Shown: positions 47,473 through 57,704 of the stretch, piece by piece | How positions within the stretch are numbered: the first letter of the stretch is position 1 | Layout: each line of letters opens with the position of its first letter | Assembly: GCA_031316115.1 (NCBI GenBank) | Contig: JALDRC010000005.1 | Span: 186,001 to 250,000, forward strand | Source: Nitrososphaeraceae archaeon | Lineage (GTDB): Archaea; Thermoproteota; Nitrososphaeria; Nitrososphaerales; Nitrososphaeraceae | Direction of reading: 5' to 3' | DNA length: 64,000 nucleotides | Position numbers and translations under genes: made by a program | Notes under the pieces: model-generated | What the model was told of the DNA's origin: nothing | Database searches by the model: none | The model's input: the letters and a program-made list of their open reading frames with translations, nothing else

Positions 47473-47913
47473 ATGCATCGACAACATGTTAATGCAATTT
47501 TTCTTGCAATAATGCTAGTTATGTCTGCTCTTATCATTTATCCGATGATAAATGAAGTAAATGCAACTGAAAATAAAAAAAAAGAAAAGAAAGAATATTC
47601 ACAAGATGAAAATACGTCTTTAGGTGGAACAAGCAATATAACTGAATCCTCAGATCAAACAAATTTCAAAGAATCTAAGATAAATAGTCCTCCAAATTTC
47701 GATCGATATGGTAAAGAATTCTCAAAATATGATGGAGTACACAAAGATTATTTCTCACAGAAAAAAATAAAAGAAGTCGTATGTGAAGATACAGGATTAT
47801 TTGCTGATAGTTTAGAAGATTGTCCAATTCTGTGTCCACAAGGAACATTATATGAGGGATTTTATGTAAATAATTTTAACAAATGTAATAAAAATCTATA
47901 TAACGGAGATTGA
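47473..47913 (+). CDS. Secreted Lys-rich protein with Cys-rich C-terminus, unknown
   Basis: 146 residues. Signal peptide (1-32, FLAIMLVMSALIIYPMI, cleavage near VNA), a Lys/Glu/Ser/Asn-rich low-complexity segment to about 65, then a conserved-looking end with five Cys (VCEDTG, DCPILCPQGT, KCNKN) that may form disulfides. Similar composition to the secreted protein at 10000-10854. No family known. Secreted or surface-bound. Confidence 0.68.
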   Translation: MHRQHVNAIFLAIMLVMSALIIYPMINEVNATENKKKEKKEYSQDENTSLGGTSNITESSDQTNFKESKINSPPNFDRYGKEFSKYDGVHKDYFSQKKIKEVVCEDTGLFADSLEDCPILCPQGTLYEGFYVNNFNKCNKNLYNGD

Positions 47914-48138
47914 AGATATAAAGGTCAATATCAATTATTGTTTCTGAACATTTGAAATAATGTCACTGATTTTATTTCAGTTATTATCTTTTTATTATCT
48001 CTATTTGCTTAATTTTTGTATTTATTTAATTATTAATAAAACTAATATGCTTACATATTAAAGGTATGAACCCTTTTTGATTATTATCAATGTGGTATTG
48101 TTATATAGTTGTATTGCATATTATATTATATAATATTG

Positions 48139-48465
48139 ATGACTTTTGAAAAAGATAAAAATAATTTCCCAATGAAAGAGTATCATATAAAACATATGGA
48201 AACAACTATTCTAAGATTTGTAAAAGGATTGCCAGAAAATTCAACAAAACAGCAAAAAAGAAATTATATGAAATATTTTGGTAAAATTAATTATGTTTGT
48301 AAAGAAATAGAATATGATATATTGCATGGAGTTAAAATAGAAGAAGTTTTATCAACTCTTGAGAATATTAGGAATTACCCCGATGGTGTACAAATTAAGA
48401 ACAGTGACGACTTCATAAAACGATTGAATGAAATAAAAGAACGATTTATCAAATACTCAAAGTAA
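48139..48465 (+). CDS. Small helical protein, paralogue of the gene at 31491
   Basis: About 108 residues from the ATG at 48139; the frame runs ten codons upstream (TTG at 48109), but that part is hydrophobic and not shared with the paralogue. Conserved blocks: YHIKHMETTILRFVKGLPEN, QKRNYMKYFGK and CKEIEYDILHGVKIEEVL. The TTATATAG box at 48101-48108 supports transcription starting close to the ATG. Function is unknown; the shared pattern of His, Arg and Tyr in helices suggests a small conserved fold specific to this group. Confidence 0.72.
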   Translation: MTFEKDKNNFPMKEYHIKHMETTILRFVKGLPENSTKQQKRNYMKYFGKINYVCKEIEYDILHGVKIEEVLSTLENIRNYPDGVQIKNSDDFIKRLNEIKERFIKYSK

Positions 48466-49236
48466 TAATGAACACAAAGAACTTATCATTTATTTTTTGT
48501 CTAAATATAACTTTTGATTAGTGAATATATCTATAAACAAATATTTTTTTAAAGAATGCATGATAAGACAAGATATTTTAGATATATAACTTACACTAAT
48601 TTAAAAATTACTAACATAATAAATTAAGCATAGTTAATAAAAATTAATCTATTATGATAATATTATAAAACGTGTTAAATAAGATCGTGTATTTCTGAAT
48701 TGAGGGTTTATCTAATGAATGATTTATTTATCGTTCGTTATTATAATGTTGGAAATACTTCTATTTCACCCATAATTTTATCTCAGTATAACTTAATGAA
48801 TTTTTGACTATCTATAATCTGTATCTAATTTTTTGCCTTTATATTTAGACACTATTATAAATATATATTATATTTAATAGATATATTAATGTAGTTTTGT
48901 ATCAATTTAAGTAAATGGTCTTGGAATGCATATAGATTGATTCTGTTATTAATATACTATGAATTTATTAGGTTGAATTTGTAACTCCAATTTTCATAAT
49001 TTTCTTTGGCAATAAAATACTCTTTAATTCAAAATAAATGGCGGAAATAAAAATAAAGTTTAGGTTAAAGGAATTTATCTATTAAAAGCTTTCTGATGAT
49101 TAATATTATGTGATATAATTGATATAACAAGTTTTATGAAAAAGAAAAATAATGAAAATACACTTGAATATTTGTTTATGGTAATATTTTCTTTCAGATC
49201 CATAAGTTAATTTATTTCAAATATTTTCAATCTTTA
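48466..49236. other. Gene-free stretch
   Basis: About 770 bp with no gene or RNA I can support. Confidence 0.45.
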
Positions 49237-49653
49237 TCATCTGTGACTTTCACAAGGAATTGAATAGGTTGAATTCAATTCTATACCTCCTGCGTCTTTG
49301 AGATAATCAGTATTTTTATCATCATAGAAACGTACAATATATTTATCTTCAGAAAAATCATCTGCAATAGTATAATCATTAAAGCCACCAGTACTATTAG
49401 TAGAAAAATAGCCAAAAGTATCAACAATTCCCTCTGAATTTATAAATCCCCAATATACACTCCCATTTTTATTGAAACCGTTAATAGTCATATTTATTCT
49501 TTCTTCATCCTCATCATGGCAACTTGGAATTATTTGTACAATTGGTTCGATAAGGACAATAGCATAGATATTTTGACCTATTATAAATATTAAATAAAAT
49601 AGAAAAGATGACAAACAATATTTAATAGTCGATAGTAACATTGAGGAAAACAT
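49237..49653 (-). CDS. Secreted protein, unknown, second of a pair
   Basis: 138 residues. N-terminal hydrophobic segment (about 8-32) as signal peptide or anchor. The mature part has a beta-rich layout: IIPSCHDEDEERINMTINGFNKNG, then SVYWGFIN, VDTFGYFSTN, KYIVRFYDDKN, ending in a second Cys (IPCESHR). The two Cys probably bridge. The single small domain resembles secreted immunoglobulin-like modules. Follows the 132-residue gene by about 10 bp, so co-transcribed. Confidence 0.68.
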   Translation of the reverse strand: MFSSMLLSTIKYCLSSFLFYLIFIIGQNIYAIVLIEPIVQIIPSCHDEDEERINMTINGFNKNGSVYWGFINSEGIVDTFGYFSTNSTGGFNDYTIADDFSEDKYIVRFYDDKNTDYLKDAGGIELNSTYSIPCESHR

Positions 49654-49662
49654 ATAAAATCT

Positions 49663-50061
49663 TTAGTTTTGTCTAAATTGATCTAACATGTCAAGATTAT
49701 TTTGAATTTTGTTATACGAATTATTGCTGTTTTCAATCAATTCTTTATCATTTATTCCATTTGAAATATCTTCCCTAATTAATATTGCAGTTTTTTCCAT
49801 TAATTTTTTGTCCAATGCTTTTAATTTTTCTTCGATATATTCATAATAATCTATATATCCCATATCTATAAGTTCAGGTGCACCTCTATAGTTTTCGTAT
49901 TTATATTTTCTCATTGTATGTTTTAATAAATTACTAATATTAGATTGTTTTTGTGTTGGATCTTTATCTTCTGTATTTATATAATATATATTACTTCTAG
50001 TAGAAAAGAAACCTAAAACTTGTATAATTAATATTAATCGTAGGAAATTACTCGTTTTCAA
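49663..50061 (-). CDS. Secreted helical protein, unknown, first of a pair
   Basis: 132 residues. A hydrophobic N-terminus (5-22, FLRLILIIQVLGFF) acts as signal or anchor. The rest is soluble, helical and charged (YYEYIEEKLKALDKKLMEKTAILI), ending with Asn/Gln-rich helices. The start is the first ATG. Nine bases separate it from the downstream secreted protein gene: probably an operon producing two envelope proteins. No family recognised. Confidence 0.65.
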   Translation of the reverse strand: MKTSNFLRLILIIQVLGFFSTRSNIYYINTEDKDPTQKQSNISNLLKHTMRKYKYENYRGAPELIDMGYIDYYEYIEEKLKALDKKLMEKTAILIREDISNGINDKELIENSNNSYNKIQNNLDMLDQFRQN

Positions 50062-51224
50062 TATGTTTTAGTTAAAGAATTAAATATATTTAAAATATAT
50101 GTTATTCTAGTCAAATTATATTTTTAAAATAATGTAGCAAATACTTTTCTTTAATTGTAGAACAAATCATGAGCGTATTTACATACATAGAATAAATATA
50201 TTAATATGGATAGTAATAATGGATTTAATTAGAACTTAATGTAGACAATAGTTATAATCCAATACAAATGATCTTAAACAAATAAAGATAAAGGCGTATT
50301 TTCTTTTGATAATAGGTTTGAAATACGATTAAATATCAATATTAAAATTATTTTATATTATCATAATTAAAAAAAATTAACAAATAATTCATTATTATAT
50401 ATAATAAATATCAAAATATATGTTTATTGGAAATTATTTCAATATACAAAAAAAATCGTTAATTCAGAATTATTATAATAGATATTTGACAGTAAAATAA
50501 AGTCAAAATACTCACTCTAAATTGAGACCTCATGATGGTGTTTTAATTATGGTATACCATATAATTTATCACTAGCACAAGAGTTGGAGGTAGGATGTTA
50601 TGTTATCTTTTACTATAAACTATTATGTATCCATTGTAAATATTAATCTTGTTTCTCTCCAACACTACTGATCTGGAACATGAAGATTGTGTATACATTG
50701 TCCAATATTGTTGTTTGTTGGTATTAGATTGGAGGATAATTTTGCTATACACTAGAGAGGAGATCTCAGTAGTAGTTATAATAATGCATTACAAATACAA
50801 GTCTTGATTAATGGGTATTTCTTGCATATAAATGCGAATATAAACAACAAAACTGTCATTTTATGAATTATTTATAAAGAAGAATTATGCGGTAGGAAAT
50901 ATTAAAATAATTTAAGTAGTATTATAAAATATGGTTTGTGAATTATTTTTTCCAGGAAGCGTAACTAATTTAGTAATAACGATAACTGGTTTAATATTCA
51001 GATTTTTTGAAACAAGAAATGATCTTAAAGATATTCAAACAATAAAAATTGAGATCAATTAAATAAAAAACTGTACAAACAAAAATAAAATCTGTCATAG
51101 CACGAAATAAAATAACTTAAAAAGATAGTATAAAGTTGATATATAATTTAACCGATATTGGTAAAATTTAATGACAAGTTATTGACATCTACTCTTATTA
51201 TATATATGAGTCAGACTATTGTGA
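50062..51224. other. Long gene-free stretch with one tiny ORF
   Basis: About 1.16 kb. A 43-codon frame at 50931-51062 (MVCELFFPGSVTNL opening, hydrophobic centre, charged tail) could be a single-helix membrane peptide but has no supporting evidence beyond its composition. Otherwise no features. Confidence 0.4.
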
Positions 51225-52409
51225 TTATTCAAAAGCTGTAAGTTTCTTGTCTGCAATAACCCTTTCATAAACCTCAATATGTTTAGCTATATGAAAATCC
51301 CATTTAAGCATATTTTTGAATATCTCTACATTAATCGCAAATTTTTCGTAATATTGATCTATTTCCACTAATGCTTTTGCAAATTTCTCTGCATTTCTTT
51401 TTACACATATCCCCAAACCTTTTTTAGAAAATTCTTTGAAGAAATCTAAATCAGAAGCAATAAAAGGTAATCCATGTGCTAATCCATCAAACATGACACC
51501 AGATCCCGAAGTTACTTTGTAAGGAAGTAGTACTACATCAGATGCATATAGTAACAAAGATAATTCTGTATCTGAAAGATAGCTCTTATTCAAGTTAATT
51601 ACATTTGTAGATTTTATCTTGTTTAAATTTATTATTTCATTACTATAATATACCTTTGAATGATTCATCACTATACTCCAGTTATCTGGAATATTCATTT
51701 TCTTGATAATATCCCATCCTTTTGTAGATGTTAAAAATCCATTTAGTACCGCTATCCTTCCATTTTCTGGTAAACCCAACTTTCTTTTAGCTTCTTTTTT
51801 ATCTATTAATTGAATACAAGGTTCTGCCCCATGATATATCACTTTACAACCTGGAATTAGATTTGCCATATAGTGTGAAAAAACTATTCCTGTATGACTC
51901 TTTTTCATTATATAGTTGTTATAATCATGAAAAGATCTATAGTTTATGAGATGTTTCCAATATTTTGATAACAGTTGTAAACCAATATCTAACTTGTTCA
52001 TTTTTTTCCCTGATTGTTCCTGAGTAGGATAAATTAAATTCATCCATTGTTTGAAAGTATAGGAAGAATGAAAAGTAGTAACTATTGGTACTTTGCACAT
52101 ATCATAGAATTTATCAATTGTAGAGCTAATTTTATTTGGGACTAGAGGATCTATAAATAGACCGTACAATCCATGTTCAAGTTGAATATGAACAATATCA
52201 GGATCTTGTTGTTTTACAATATCTAAAAGTACATCTGAATTATTGATATTGCCAGGGAAAAGTCCTGTATATGTACCATTTCCTGCTTGGTTGGATACAG
52301 TTGATATGTCTATATTGTGGTTCTTTAAATGGTTTGTGAGATTGTAAGTATATCTACCTAAACCTCCTAACATTGGAGGATATTCTGTACAAACCATAAG
52401 GATTCTCAA
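51225..52409 (-). CDS. Glycosyltransferase family 4
   Basis: 394 residues, GT-B fold. N-terminal domain begins MRILMVCTEYPPMLGGLGRY (the GG before the sugar acceptor site) and has IVHIQLEHGLYG and a THFHS-like TTFHSSYTF. The C-terminal nucleotide-sugar domain has VIYHGAE, RIAVLNGFLTSTKGWD, and ASDVVLLPYKVTSGSGVMFDGLAHGLPFIASD, where the E-x7-E of GT4 is replaced by a degenerate form. It transfers an activated sugar to an envelope glycan or lipid, probably at the membrane. Acceptor unknown. Monocistronic. Confidence 0.87.
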   Translation of the reverse strand: MRILMVCTEYPPMLGGLGRYTYNLTNHLKNHNIDISTVSNQAGNGTYTGLFPGNINNSDVLLDIVKQQDPDIVHIQLEHGLYGLFIDPLVPNKISSTIDKFYDMCKVPIVTTFHSSYTFKQWMNLIYPTQEQSGKKMNKLDIGLQLLSKYWKHLINYRSFHDYNNYIMKKSHTGIVFSHYMANLIPGCKVIYHGAEPCIQLIDKKEAKRKLGLPENGRIAVLNGFLTSTKGWDIIKKMNIPDNWSIVMNHSKVYYSNEIINLNKIKSTNVINLNKSYLSDTELSLLLYASDVVLLPYKVTSGSGVMFDGLAHGLPFIASDLDFFKEFSKKGLGICVKRNAEKFAKALVEIDQYYEKFAINVEIFKNMLKWDFHIAKHIEVYERVIADKKLTAFE

Positions 52410-52650
52410 TTTGAGACAATCTCACTAAAATTTATAGTATATAAGAAAATTCAAGGATTTTGAATTTTATTTTAATAGAATAATTAATATCTAATAATAT
52501 TTGTGTTGACATTGTTATTATAAACTATAATATAAAGACACATATAAATCTTACACACCTATTGTATGTAAATACCTATTTTTTCTCCAATTTAAAATTT
52601 AATAATTTTAATTCTATTTATACAAAACTAAATATTTCTTAATTATCATC

Positions 52651-53400
52651 TTATCTTTGATTTTTAGATTTTATTCCTCTTTTGAGTGATAATATAAAAT
52701 CATCATTTTCTAATTTATTTGAAATTTTTGTTAAGATCTCTTTTATGTTAGTTTTACTATCATCTTTAGATAACAAATTATATAATTCAAGCATAGATTT
52801 AGGATGATCTTCCATTAAAACATAAAGAAGATTACGTTCAAGATACTCAAAATTATTTTTGCAAATAGCATGCATAAGTTGTAATAAGGATTGTTTTAGT
52901 GCATATAAGTCATTTAATCCTAATTCTAATTCCTGTATATCATTATTTATTTCTAGAAGAATATCTTGAATATCTTGAAGTGTAGAACCCATATTTTCAA
53001 TTTTATGGGTATTATCAATTTTGGAACTTAATTTATCAAATTTTTCATATAAATCTCGATATTCTTCAAGTCTGTGGGTTGCTATCTCTTGGTTGTTAAT
53101 TCTAAATTCATTTTTTGAGAATACTAGATTCAAACTAAAGGAAGAATTTAGTCTATAATATTTTCTAGTAGGAGCACCCAAAGTACTTTTTTCTGTATAT
53201 GTATCTATTAAGCCTACTTCTTCTAATACTTTAACATGACGTAAAATTGCCTGTTGACCGATTCCTACTTCCTTAGCAAGTTGATTAAAATACATTGGTT
53301 CTTTTGAAATAATTTTAAGGATTTTCCTACGGGTTATATTTCCTAGGCTATCTAAGATTTGATCATTATCAATTATTTTATCTTTTGAATTTTTATTCAT
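52651..53400 (-). CDS. ArsR-like winged-helix transcriptional regulator with long coiled-coil C-terminus
   Basis: 249 residues. N-terminal ArsR-type winged helix (about 12-85): LGNITRRKILKIISKEPMYFNQLAKEVGIGQQAILRHVKVLEEVGLIDT. Then a wing and KYYRLNSSF. Residues 110-249 are mostly helical, Glu/Leu/Asn-rich, and may form a coiled-coil dimer or sensor domain; no metal-binding cysteines are visible. Such long-tailed ArsR proteins are common in archaea. Targets unknown. Lies right next to the thermosome pseudogene. Confidence 0.85.
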   Translation of the reverse strand: MNKNSKDKIIDNDQILDSLGNITRRKILKIISKEPMYFNQLAKEVGIGQQAILRHVKVLEEVGLIDTYTEKSTLGAPTRKYYRLNSSFSLNLVFSKNEFRINNQEIATHRLEEYRDLYEKFDKLSSKIDNTHKIENMGSTLQDIQDILLEINNDIQELELGLNDLYALKQSLLQLMHAICKNNFEYLERNLLYVLMEDHPKSMLELYNLLSKDDSKTNIKEILTKISNKLENDDFILSLKRGIKSKNQR

Positions 53401-53454
53401 TATTTGTATACTCTACTTTCTCTTTAGATAAATAAAAAATATTATGATATTTAA

Positions 53455-54210
53455 TTAATTATCTATATATGGCATTCTACTTTTATGTATATTTCTTGTA
53501 CCGCTTACAGGAGGTCCACTTTTTGATTTTCCAGTTGAAACAATTTTATCTTTAAAATCATACATGATATCTATATTTCAGTATTGATTACTTGTTCTTT
53601 TATTGTCAATGGTTCATATTTCATGCTAGTGTTCAAATCAGATTCCTATCCTTTGTTCACATCTATTCAACTACGTCTTTTATTTTCATTGAAGCATTCA
53701 TATACTGACCATTCCGCTGCATAAAGAATACGTTGTTAATTATTTCTAACTAATATAGATATAGATTTTTGATTTTTACAACCATCAATAAAATCCATTC
53801 ATTATTTTCGATTTTGCGTTCTTCAATTAGTTTGGATTCACTTAGATCTTTATTAGATAATTCATCAGTATGTGATAATATTCTTCCTGCGGTGGCAAGG
53901 TAGAGTTTATACATATATCTTTCTTTTATTCTCTATTCTGACAGACAGTATTATGGATTATGTCAAGTAATGTTGTGATATCTCATCTAAACCTTTTTGA
54001 CAGAATACAACGTTCGTTCTTTCTATCCTAATTTTGTCAACCATGTTTTTAAAAATGCTATTCTCTTCTAGAAACTTTTACACCTTGTATTGAGAATCAA
54101 TATTTATTGTTGTGGCAAATTCAGTTTGTTCAATTTCAATTGATGTCTTAACATTGTTTCTTTGTACGGCTTTTGTTTTTAGGGGAATCTTTTTTCAAAA
54201 AACTGAGATT
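53455..54210 (-). pseudogene. Thermosome (group II chaperonin) pseudogene, C-terminal half
   Basis: On the minus strand, pieces in different frames follow thermosome order: TSIEIEQTEFATTINI, FLEENSIFKNMVDKI, NVVFCQKGLDEISQHYL, ATAGRILSHTDELSNKDLSE, LIEERKIENNEWI, KYEPLTIKEQVIN, CMILKI and the final VSTGKSKSGPP. All match known chaperonin blocks (for example MVDKI, NVVFCQKG, AQHYLA, DLG-x-A, GKSKGGGPP). Stops and shifts break it at several points (for example TAG after VINTEI). The N-terminal half is absent. The 36-codon frame at 53455-53565 is only its last piece. Organisms of this kind usually keep other thermosome genes elsewhere. Confidence 0.88.
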
Positions 54211-54528
54211 GTTTGTGAATAAAAAATATTCAACATATCACTTGTTACTAACAAAATGTGTGTTTATATTTAATATACTTTGATAAAACAATTAGAACAA
54301 ATTAATTGAATTTATATAAGTATAGTTTACCAAAATCATTTTACATCTATCATCGATTCTTAATTTGAGCAATAAATCTATAGCCAGTATATTAGAAATT
54401 TTCATTGATTTGGCAATTTTTACTCTATGATTTATATTTTCTGTAATGGTGAATACAAGTTCAAACGTAATTGTCGATTCTAATGCTATTTTATCAATCC
54501 CAATAACAAGATTTGAACAGAGGGTTCT
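54211..54528. other. Intergenic stretch
   Basis: No gene. May contain the rest of the chaperonin pseudogene in unrecognisable form. Confidence 0.4.
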
Positions 54529-54603
54529 AGCCCCTGGTGAGATTTGAACCCACGACCTAAGGTTTACGAAACCTTCGCTCTAACCATGCTGAGCTACAGA
54601 GGC
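54529..54603 (-). tRNA. tRNA-Thr(CGU)
   Basis: A 75-nt intronless cloverleaf: acceptor GCCTCTG/CAGGGGC (one G-U pair), D arm with AGCTCAGCATGGTTAGAGC, anticodon stem AAGGT/ACCTT with loop TTCGTAA giving CGU, and T arm with GTGGGTTCAAATCTCAC. Discriminator U, common for archaeal threonine tRNA; CCA not encoded. Confidence 0.93.
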
Positions 54604-54724
54604 AACACTATCATTTTAATAATTTACATTTCATCTTTTTTGGTAACAAGAATATAATATAGACCACTATATAACCCAAATTCTAGCAACACAATTAAAT
54701 CTTGAATTTTTCTAATTAGTATTT

Positions 54725-56056
54725 ATGAAGGTTTCCATATCAGGAATTAGAGGGATTTATGGAAAAGACCTAAATCTTTATGATATTTATAAATTTTCCT
54801 CAATCTTTTCATCCTTTCTTAAAAATTCAAGAAAAAATGTTAAATGTATAGTAGCACGTGATACAAGATATTCAAGCGAAATAATAAAAAAAATAGTGAT
54901 TTCAGGTCTTCTCGAAAATCAAATTAATGTTTATGATATGGATGTTTCTCCAACACCCATAATATTTAGAGAATCAAAAAAATTTGATGGTGCAATTATT
55001 GTTACTGCTTCACATAATCCCCTTGAATGGAATGGTCTTAAATTTATTCTTAAGGGAAGAGGACTATTTGAAAATGAATTGAAAGAACTTTTATCAATAC
55101 ATCCGTATCATAGTAGTGATACTCATTATGGAAACATAATAACAATTACTTCTAGTTATTCTGATGAACTTTTAGATTTAATACAACGATCGCAACACAA
55201 CATTAAATCAAAAAAAATTGGACTGGATAGTGGTGGTGGAGCTAGTTGCTTTATTGTGGATGAAATTTTTAAAAAAATAGGGCATACTACTTACAATGTG
55301 AATGGAAATAAAGAAATATTTTCTAGAGGTCCTGATCCCACAACAGATAATTTAATTCAGTTACAGTCTATTGTTAAATCGTGTAAACTAGATTATGGTT
55401 TTTCATTTGATCTTGATGGAGATAGATTAGTTGTTGTAAATAAGAAAGGCCAAAAATTAAATTCAGATAGTACACTTTTGTTATGCATTGCAAGTACAAT
55501 TGAGAGGTTCAAAATCAAAGATTTTGTTACAAGCTTAGACACCAGTAATTCTATAGGCCAATTTATAAAAAACTATAATGGAAATTTAATTTATTCTAAA
55601 GTTGGAGAAGCGAATGTTGTCCAAAAAATGTGGGATACTAATGCTGGTGCAGGAGGGGAAGGAAGTAGTGCAGGATTTATCATGTCAAACTTTAATTGGT
55701 GCAGGGATGGAATTCTTGCAAGTATGCTAATAAGTACATTAGAACAACCTTTATTGAGAGAATGTATTAACATGATATCAAATTATTCTCAAATAAGAGA
55801 AAAAATACCTATTGACAATAAATTGCAAGAATCTTTAATGGAAAAATTATATCAAGAATTCAAATCTGATTCAACAGAGATAATCACCATAGATGGAATA
55901 AAAATAATTCTTGATAATCACTCTTGGATTTTATTCAGATTTTCTAATACGGAACATGTATTAAGAATATCTCTTGAATCTGTTCCATCAAGGGTAAAAT
56001 TTGTCTATAAAAACACGATAAATAGAGTTAAGAAAATATATGATCAAATTAAATGA
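54725..56056 (+). CDS. Phosphohexomutase (phosphoglucomutase/phosphomannomutase/GlmM-like)
   Basis: 443 residues, four-domain alpha-D-phosphohexomutase. Active-site serine in TASHNP (Ser96), metal loop DLDGDRL (about 227-233), sugar-binding GEGSSAG loop and C-terminal phosphate-binding FRFSNTEHVLRI. Interconverts 1- and 6-phosphates of glucose, mannose or glucosamine; the substrate cannot be told from these motifs. First gene of a tight operon with thiL and rps11 (17 nt overlap with thiL). The ATG at 54725 begins the family's usual start. Promoter lies in the 120 bp after tRNA-Thr. Confidence 0.92.
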   Translation: MKVSISGIRGIYGKDLNLYDIYKFSSIFSSFLKNSRKNVKCIVARDTRYSSEIIKKIVISGLLENQINVYDMDVSPTPIIFRESKKFDGAIIVTASHNPLEWNGLKFILKGRGLFENELKELLSIHPYHSSDTHYGNIITITSSYSDELLDLIQRSQHNIKSKKIGLDSGGGASCFIVDEIFKKIGHTTYNVNGNKEIFSRGPDPTTDNLIQLQSIVKSCKLDYGFSFDLDGDRLVVVNKKGQKLNSDSTLLLCIASTIERFKIKDFVTSLDTSNSIGQFIKNYNGNLIYSKVGEANVVQKMWDTNAGAGGEGSSAGFIMSNFNWCRDGILASMLISTLEQPLLRECINMISNYSQIREKIPIDNKLQESLMEKLYQEFKSDSTEIITIDGIKIILDNHSWILFRFSNTEHVLRISLESVPSRVKFVYKNTINRVKKIYDQIK

Positions 56057-57143
56057 GAAAGAAATTATCGATATATTTATTTCTAAGTTGGATAGATCTA
56101 AAAAAGATAATCTTAATTTCAGAGATGATGTTTCTATCCTATTTTTGCAAAACTTTAAAGATGAATATAACAATAATTTTGATCCTACTAGAATAGTTAT
56201 TAAATCCGATATGTTGATCGAAAGTACTGATGTATTAAAACAGATGGCCCCATGGCAGATCGCTAGAAAAAGTGTTGTATCATCTGTTAGCGATATGTCT
56301 GCAAAAGGTATTGCTTCTCCATTTTATTCACTATTATCTGTTGGATTACCCAGATCTTGGACCAAAAACAAAATTAATAATCTGGTCTATGGATTCAAAA
56401 AGGCATCAAAAGAATTTGACATCACTTTTTTAGGCGGAGATACAAATGAATCAAAGGAACTAATTATTGATTGTGTTTTGTTAGGTTTCTTGACTCCAAA
56501 GTTTGATATTCCAAAAAGAAGTGGAGCAAGAGAAAATGATCTAGTAATTGTTTCAGGTGAATTTGGTTATTCTTCTGCAGGTTTGAAGATTTTACTAGAT
56601 AGGAAAAAGGCAAATGAAAATTTTAAAAAAAAAGCAATAAAAAGTGTTTTATATCCATCTCCAAGACAAAAGTTTGGAAAAGTACTTGGAAAGTATTTTA
56701 CATCTTCTATCGATTCTAGCGATGGATTAAGTACATCACTTTATGAATTGGCTAATCAGAGCAAAGTAGATATTCTGATTGATAATATTCCTATTGCTAA
56801 GGGATTAAAAGAATTTTCGAAATTTAATACTATTAATCTCCATGATTTGATTTTTAACGGTGGTGAAGAATATGAAATAGTAGCTACAGTCAAACGATCT
56901 ATGATAAAGAAGATTAATACTATTTCTAAAAAATTTGGGTTAAAAGTTATCGTAATTGGTCAAGTTAAAAGTGGAGAGGGAAAAGTATTGATAAAAGACA
57001 GCAAGAATTTGAATGTAACGAATACGCTTAAAAAGACTGTTAGTAGAGATAATTATTCTCTATTAGAAAATAAAGGTTATTTGCATTTTTCTGATATCGA
57101 TAAAGTTTTAATACCCTATTCTAATGATATCAACCATGTCTGA
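56040..57143 (+). CDS. thiL: ThiL, thiamine-monophosphate kinase
   Basis: 367 residues of the AIR synthase-like superfamily. Phosphorylates thiamine monophosphate to the active diphosphate. Motifs: [44 protein letters not shown] and [17 protein letters not shown], and a C-terminal [11 protein letters not shown]. Overlaps the phosphohexomutase by 17 nt and the S11 gene by 8 nt. Longer than bacterial ThiL (about 320), mainly at the C-terminus. Confidence 0.9.
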   Translation: MIKLNEKEIIDIFISKLDRSKKDNLNFRDDVSILFLQNFKDEYNNNFDPTRIVIKSDMLIESTDVLKQMAPWQIARKSVVSSVSDMSAKGIASPFYSLLSVGLPRSWTKNKINNLVYGFKKASKEFDITFLGGDTNESKELIIDCVLLGFLTPKFDIPKRSGARENDLVIVSGEFGYSSAGLKILLDRKKANENFKKKAIKSVLYPSPRQKFGKVLGKYFTSSIDSSDGLSTSLYELANQSKVDILIDNIPIAKGLKEFSKFNTINLHDLIFNGGEEYEIVATVKRSMIKKINTISKKFGLKVIVIGQVKSGEGKVLIKDSKNLNVTNTLKKTVSRDNYSLLENKGYLHFSDIDKVLIPYSNDINHV

Positions 57144-57543
57144 AACAGAAGATATTACCCAATATAAGTGGGGCGTAGCTCATATTTTTAGTAGTTATAA
57201 CAATACCTTAGTACATATAACTGATATTAGTGGTGCTGAAACTATTTCATTTAGTTCGGGAGGCAGACATGTTACTGCAGATAGATATGAGTCATCACCT
57301 TATGCTGCTATGAAATCAGCTGTATCAGCAGCGGATGCAGCAAAAAGTAAGGGGATAAATGCTCTACACATTCGTGTTAGAGCTGTTGGTGGGGTAGGAC
57401 CTAGAATACCAGGCCCAGGCGCTCAAGCTGCAATAAGAGCTCTGGCTAGAGCTGGATTTAGGATAGGTCGAATAGATGATGTAACTCCGGTCCCACACGA
57501 TACCACTAGAAAACCAGGCGGTAGAAGGGGAAGAAGAGTTTAA
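57136..57543 (+). CDS. rps11: Ribosomal protein uS11 (S11P)
   Basis: 135 residues from the ATG at 57136; an earlier ATG (57124) gives four extra residues unlike S11. The small-subunit protein lines the mRNA exit and platform. Conserved [59 protein letters not shown] and the basic [10 protein letters not shown] end are present. Overlap of the start with the thiL stop implies translational coupling. Usual archaeal S11 neighbours (S13, S4, RpoD) are not adjacent here. Confidence 0.97.
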   Translation: MSETEDITQYKWGVAHIFSSYNNTLVHITDISGAETISFSSGGRHVTADRYESSPYAAMKSAVSAADAAKSKGINALHIRVRAVGGVGPRIPGPGAQAAIRALARAGFRIGRIDDVTPVPHDTTRKPGGRRGRRV

Positions 57544-57704
57544 AAATATTCCAATTTTTTATTATATTGATTTTTTTAAAAGTAGATTATGGATCACATG
57601 TATCTGCTATAAATTTTATAAATTATAATATTATCGATTTTACTGTTTGTAATTTTCATAAAAAGTATACAATAGATTAAAACAATGTATATAACGCGAT
57701 ATTT

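Noticed and set aside
50931-51062. 43-codon small ORF
   Set aside because: Possible single-helix peptide, but no promoter, ribosome site or family evidence; mentioned only in the gap entry.
53455-53565. 36-codon frame ending KSKSGPP-type sequence as a small gene
   Set aside because: It is the C-terminal scrap of the thermosome pseudogene.
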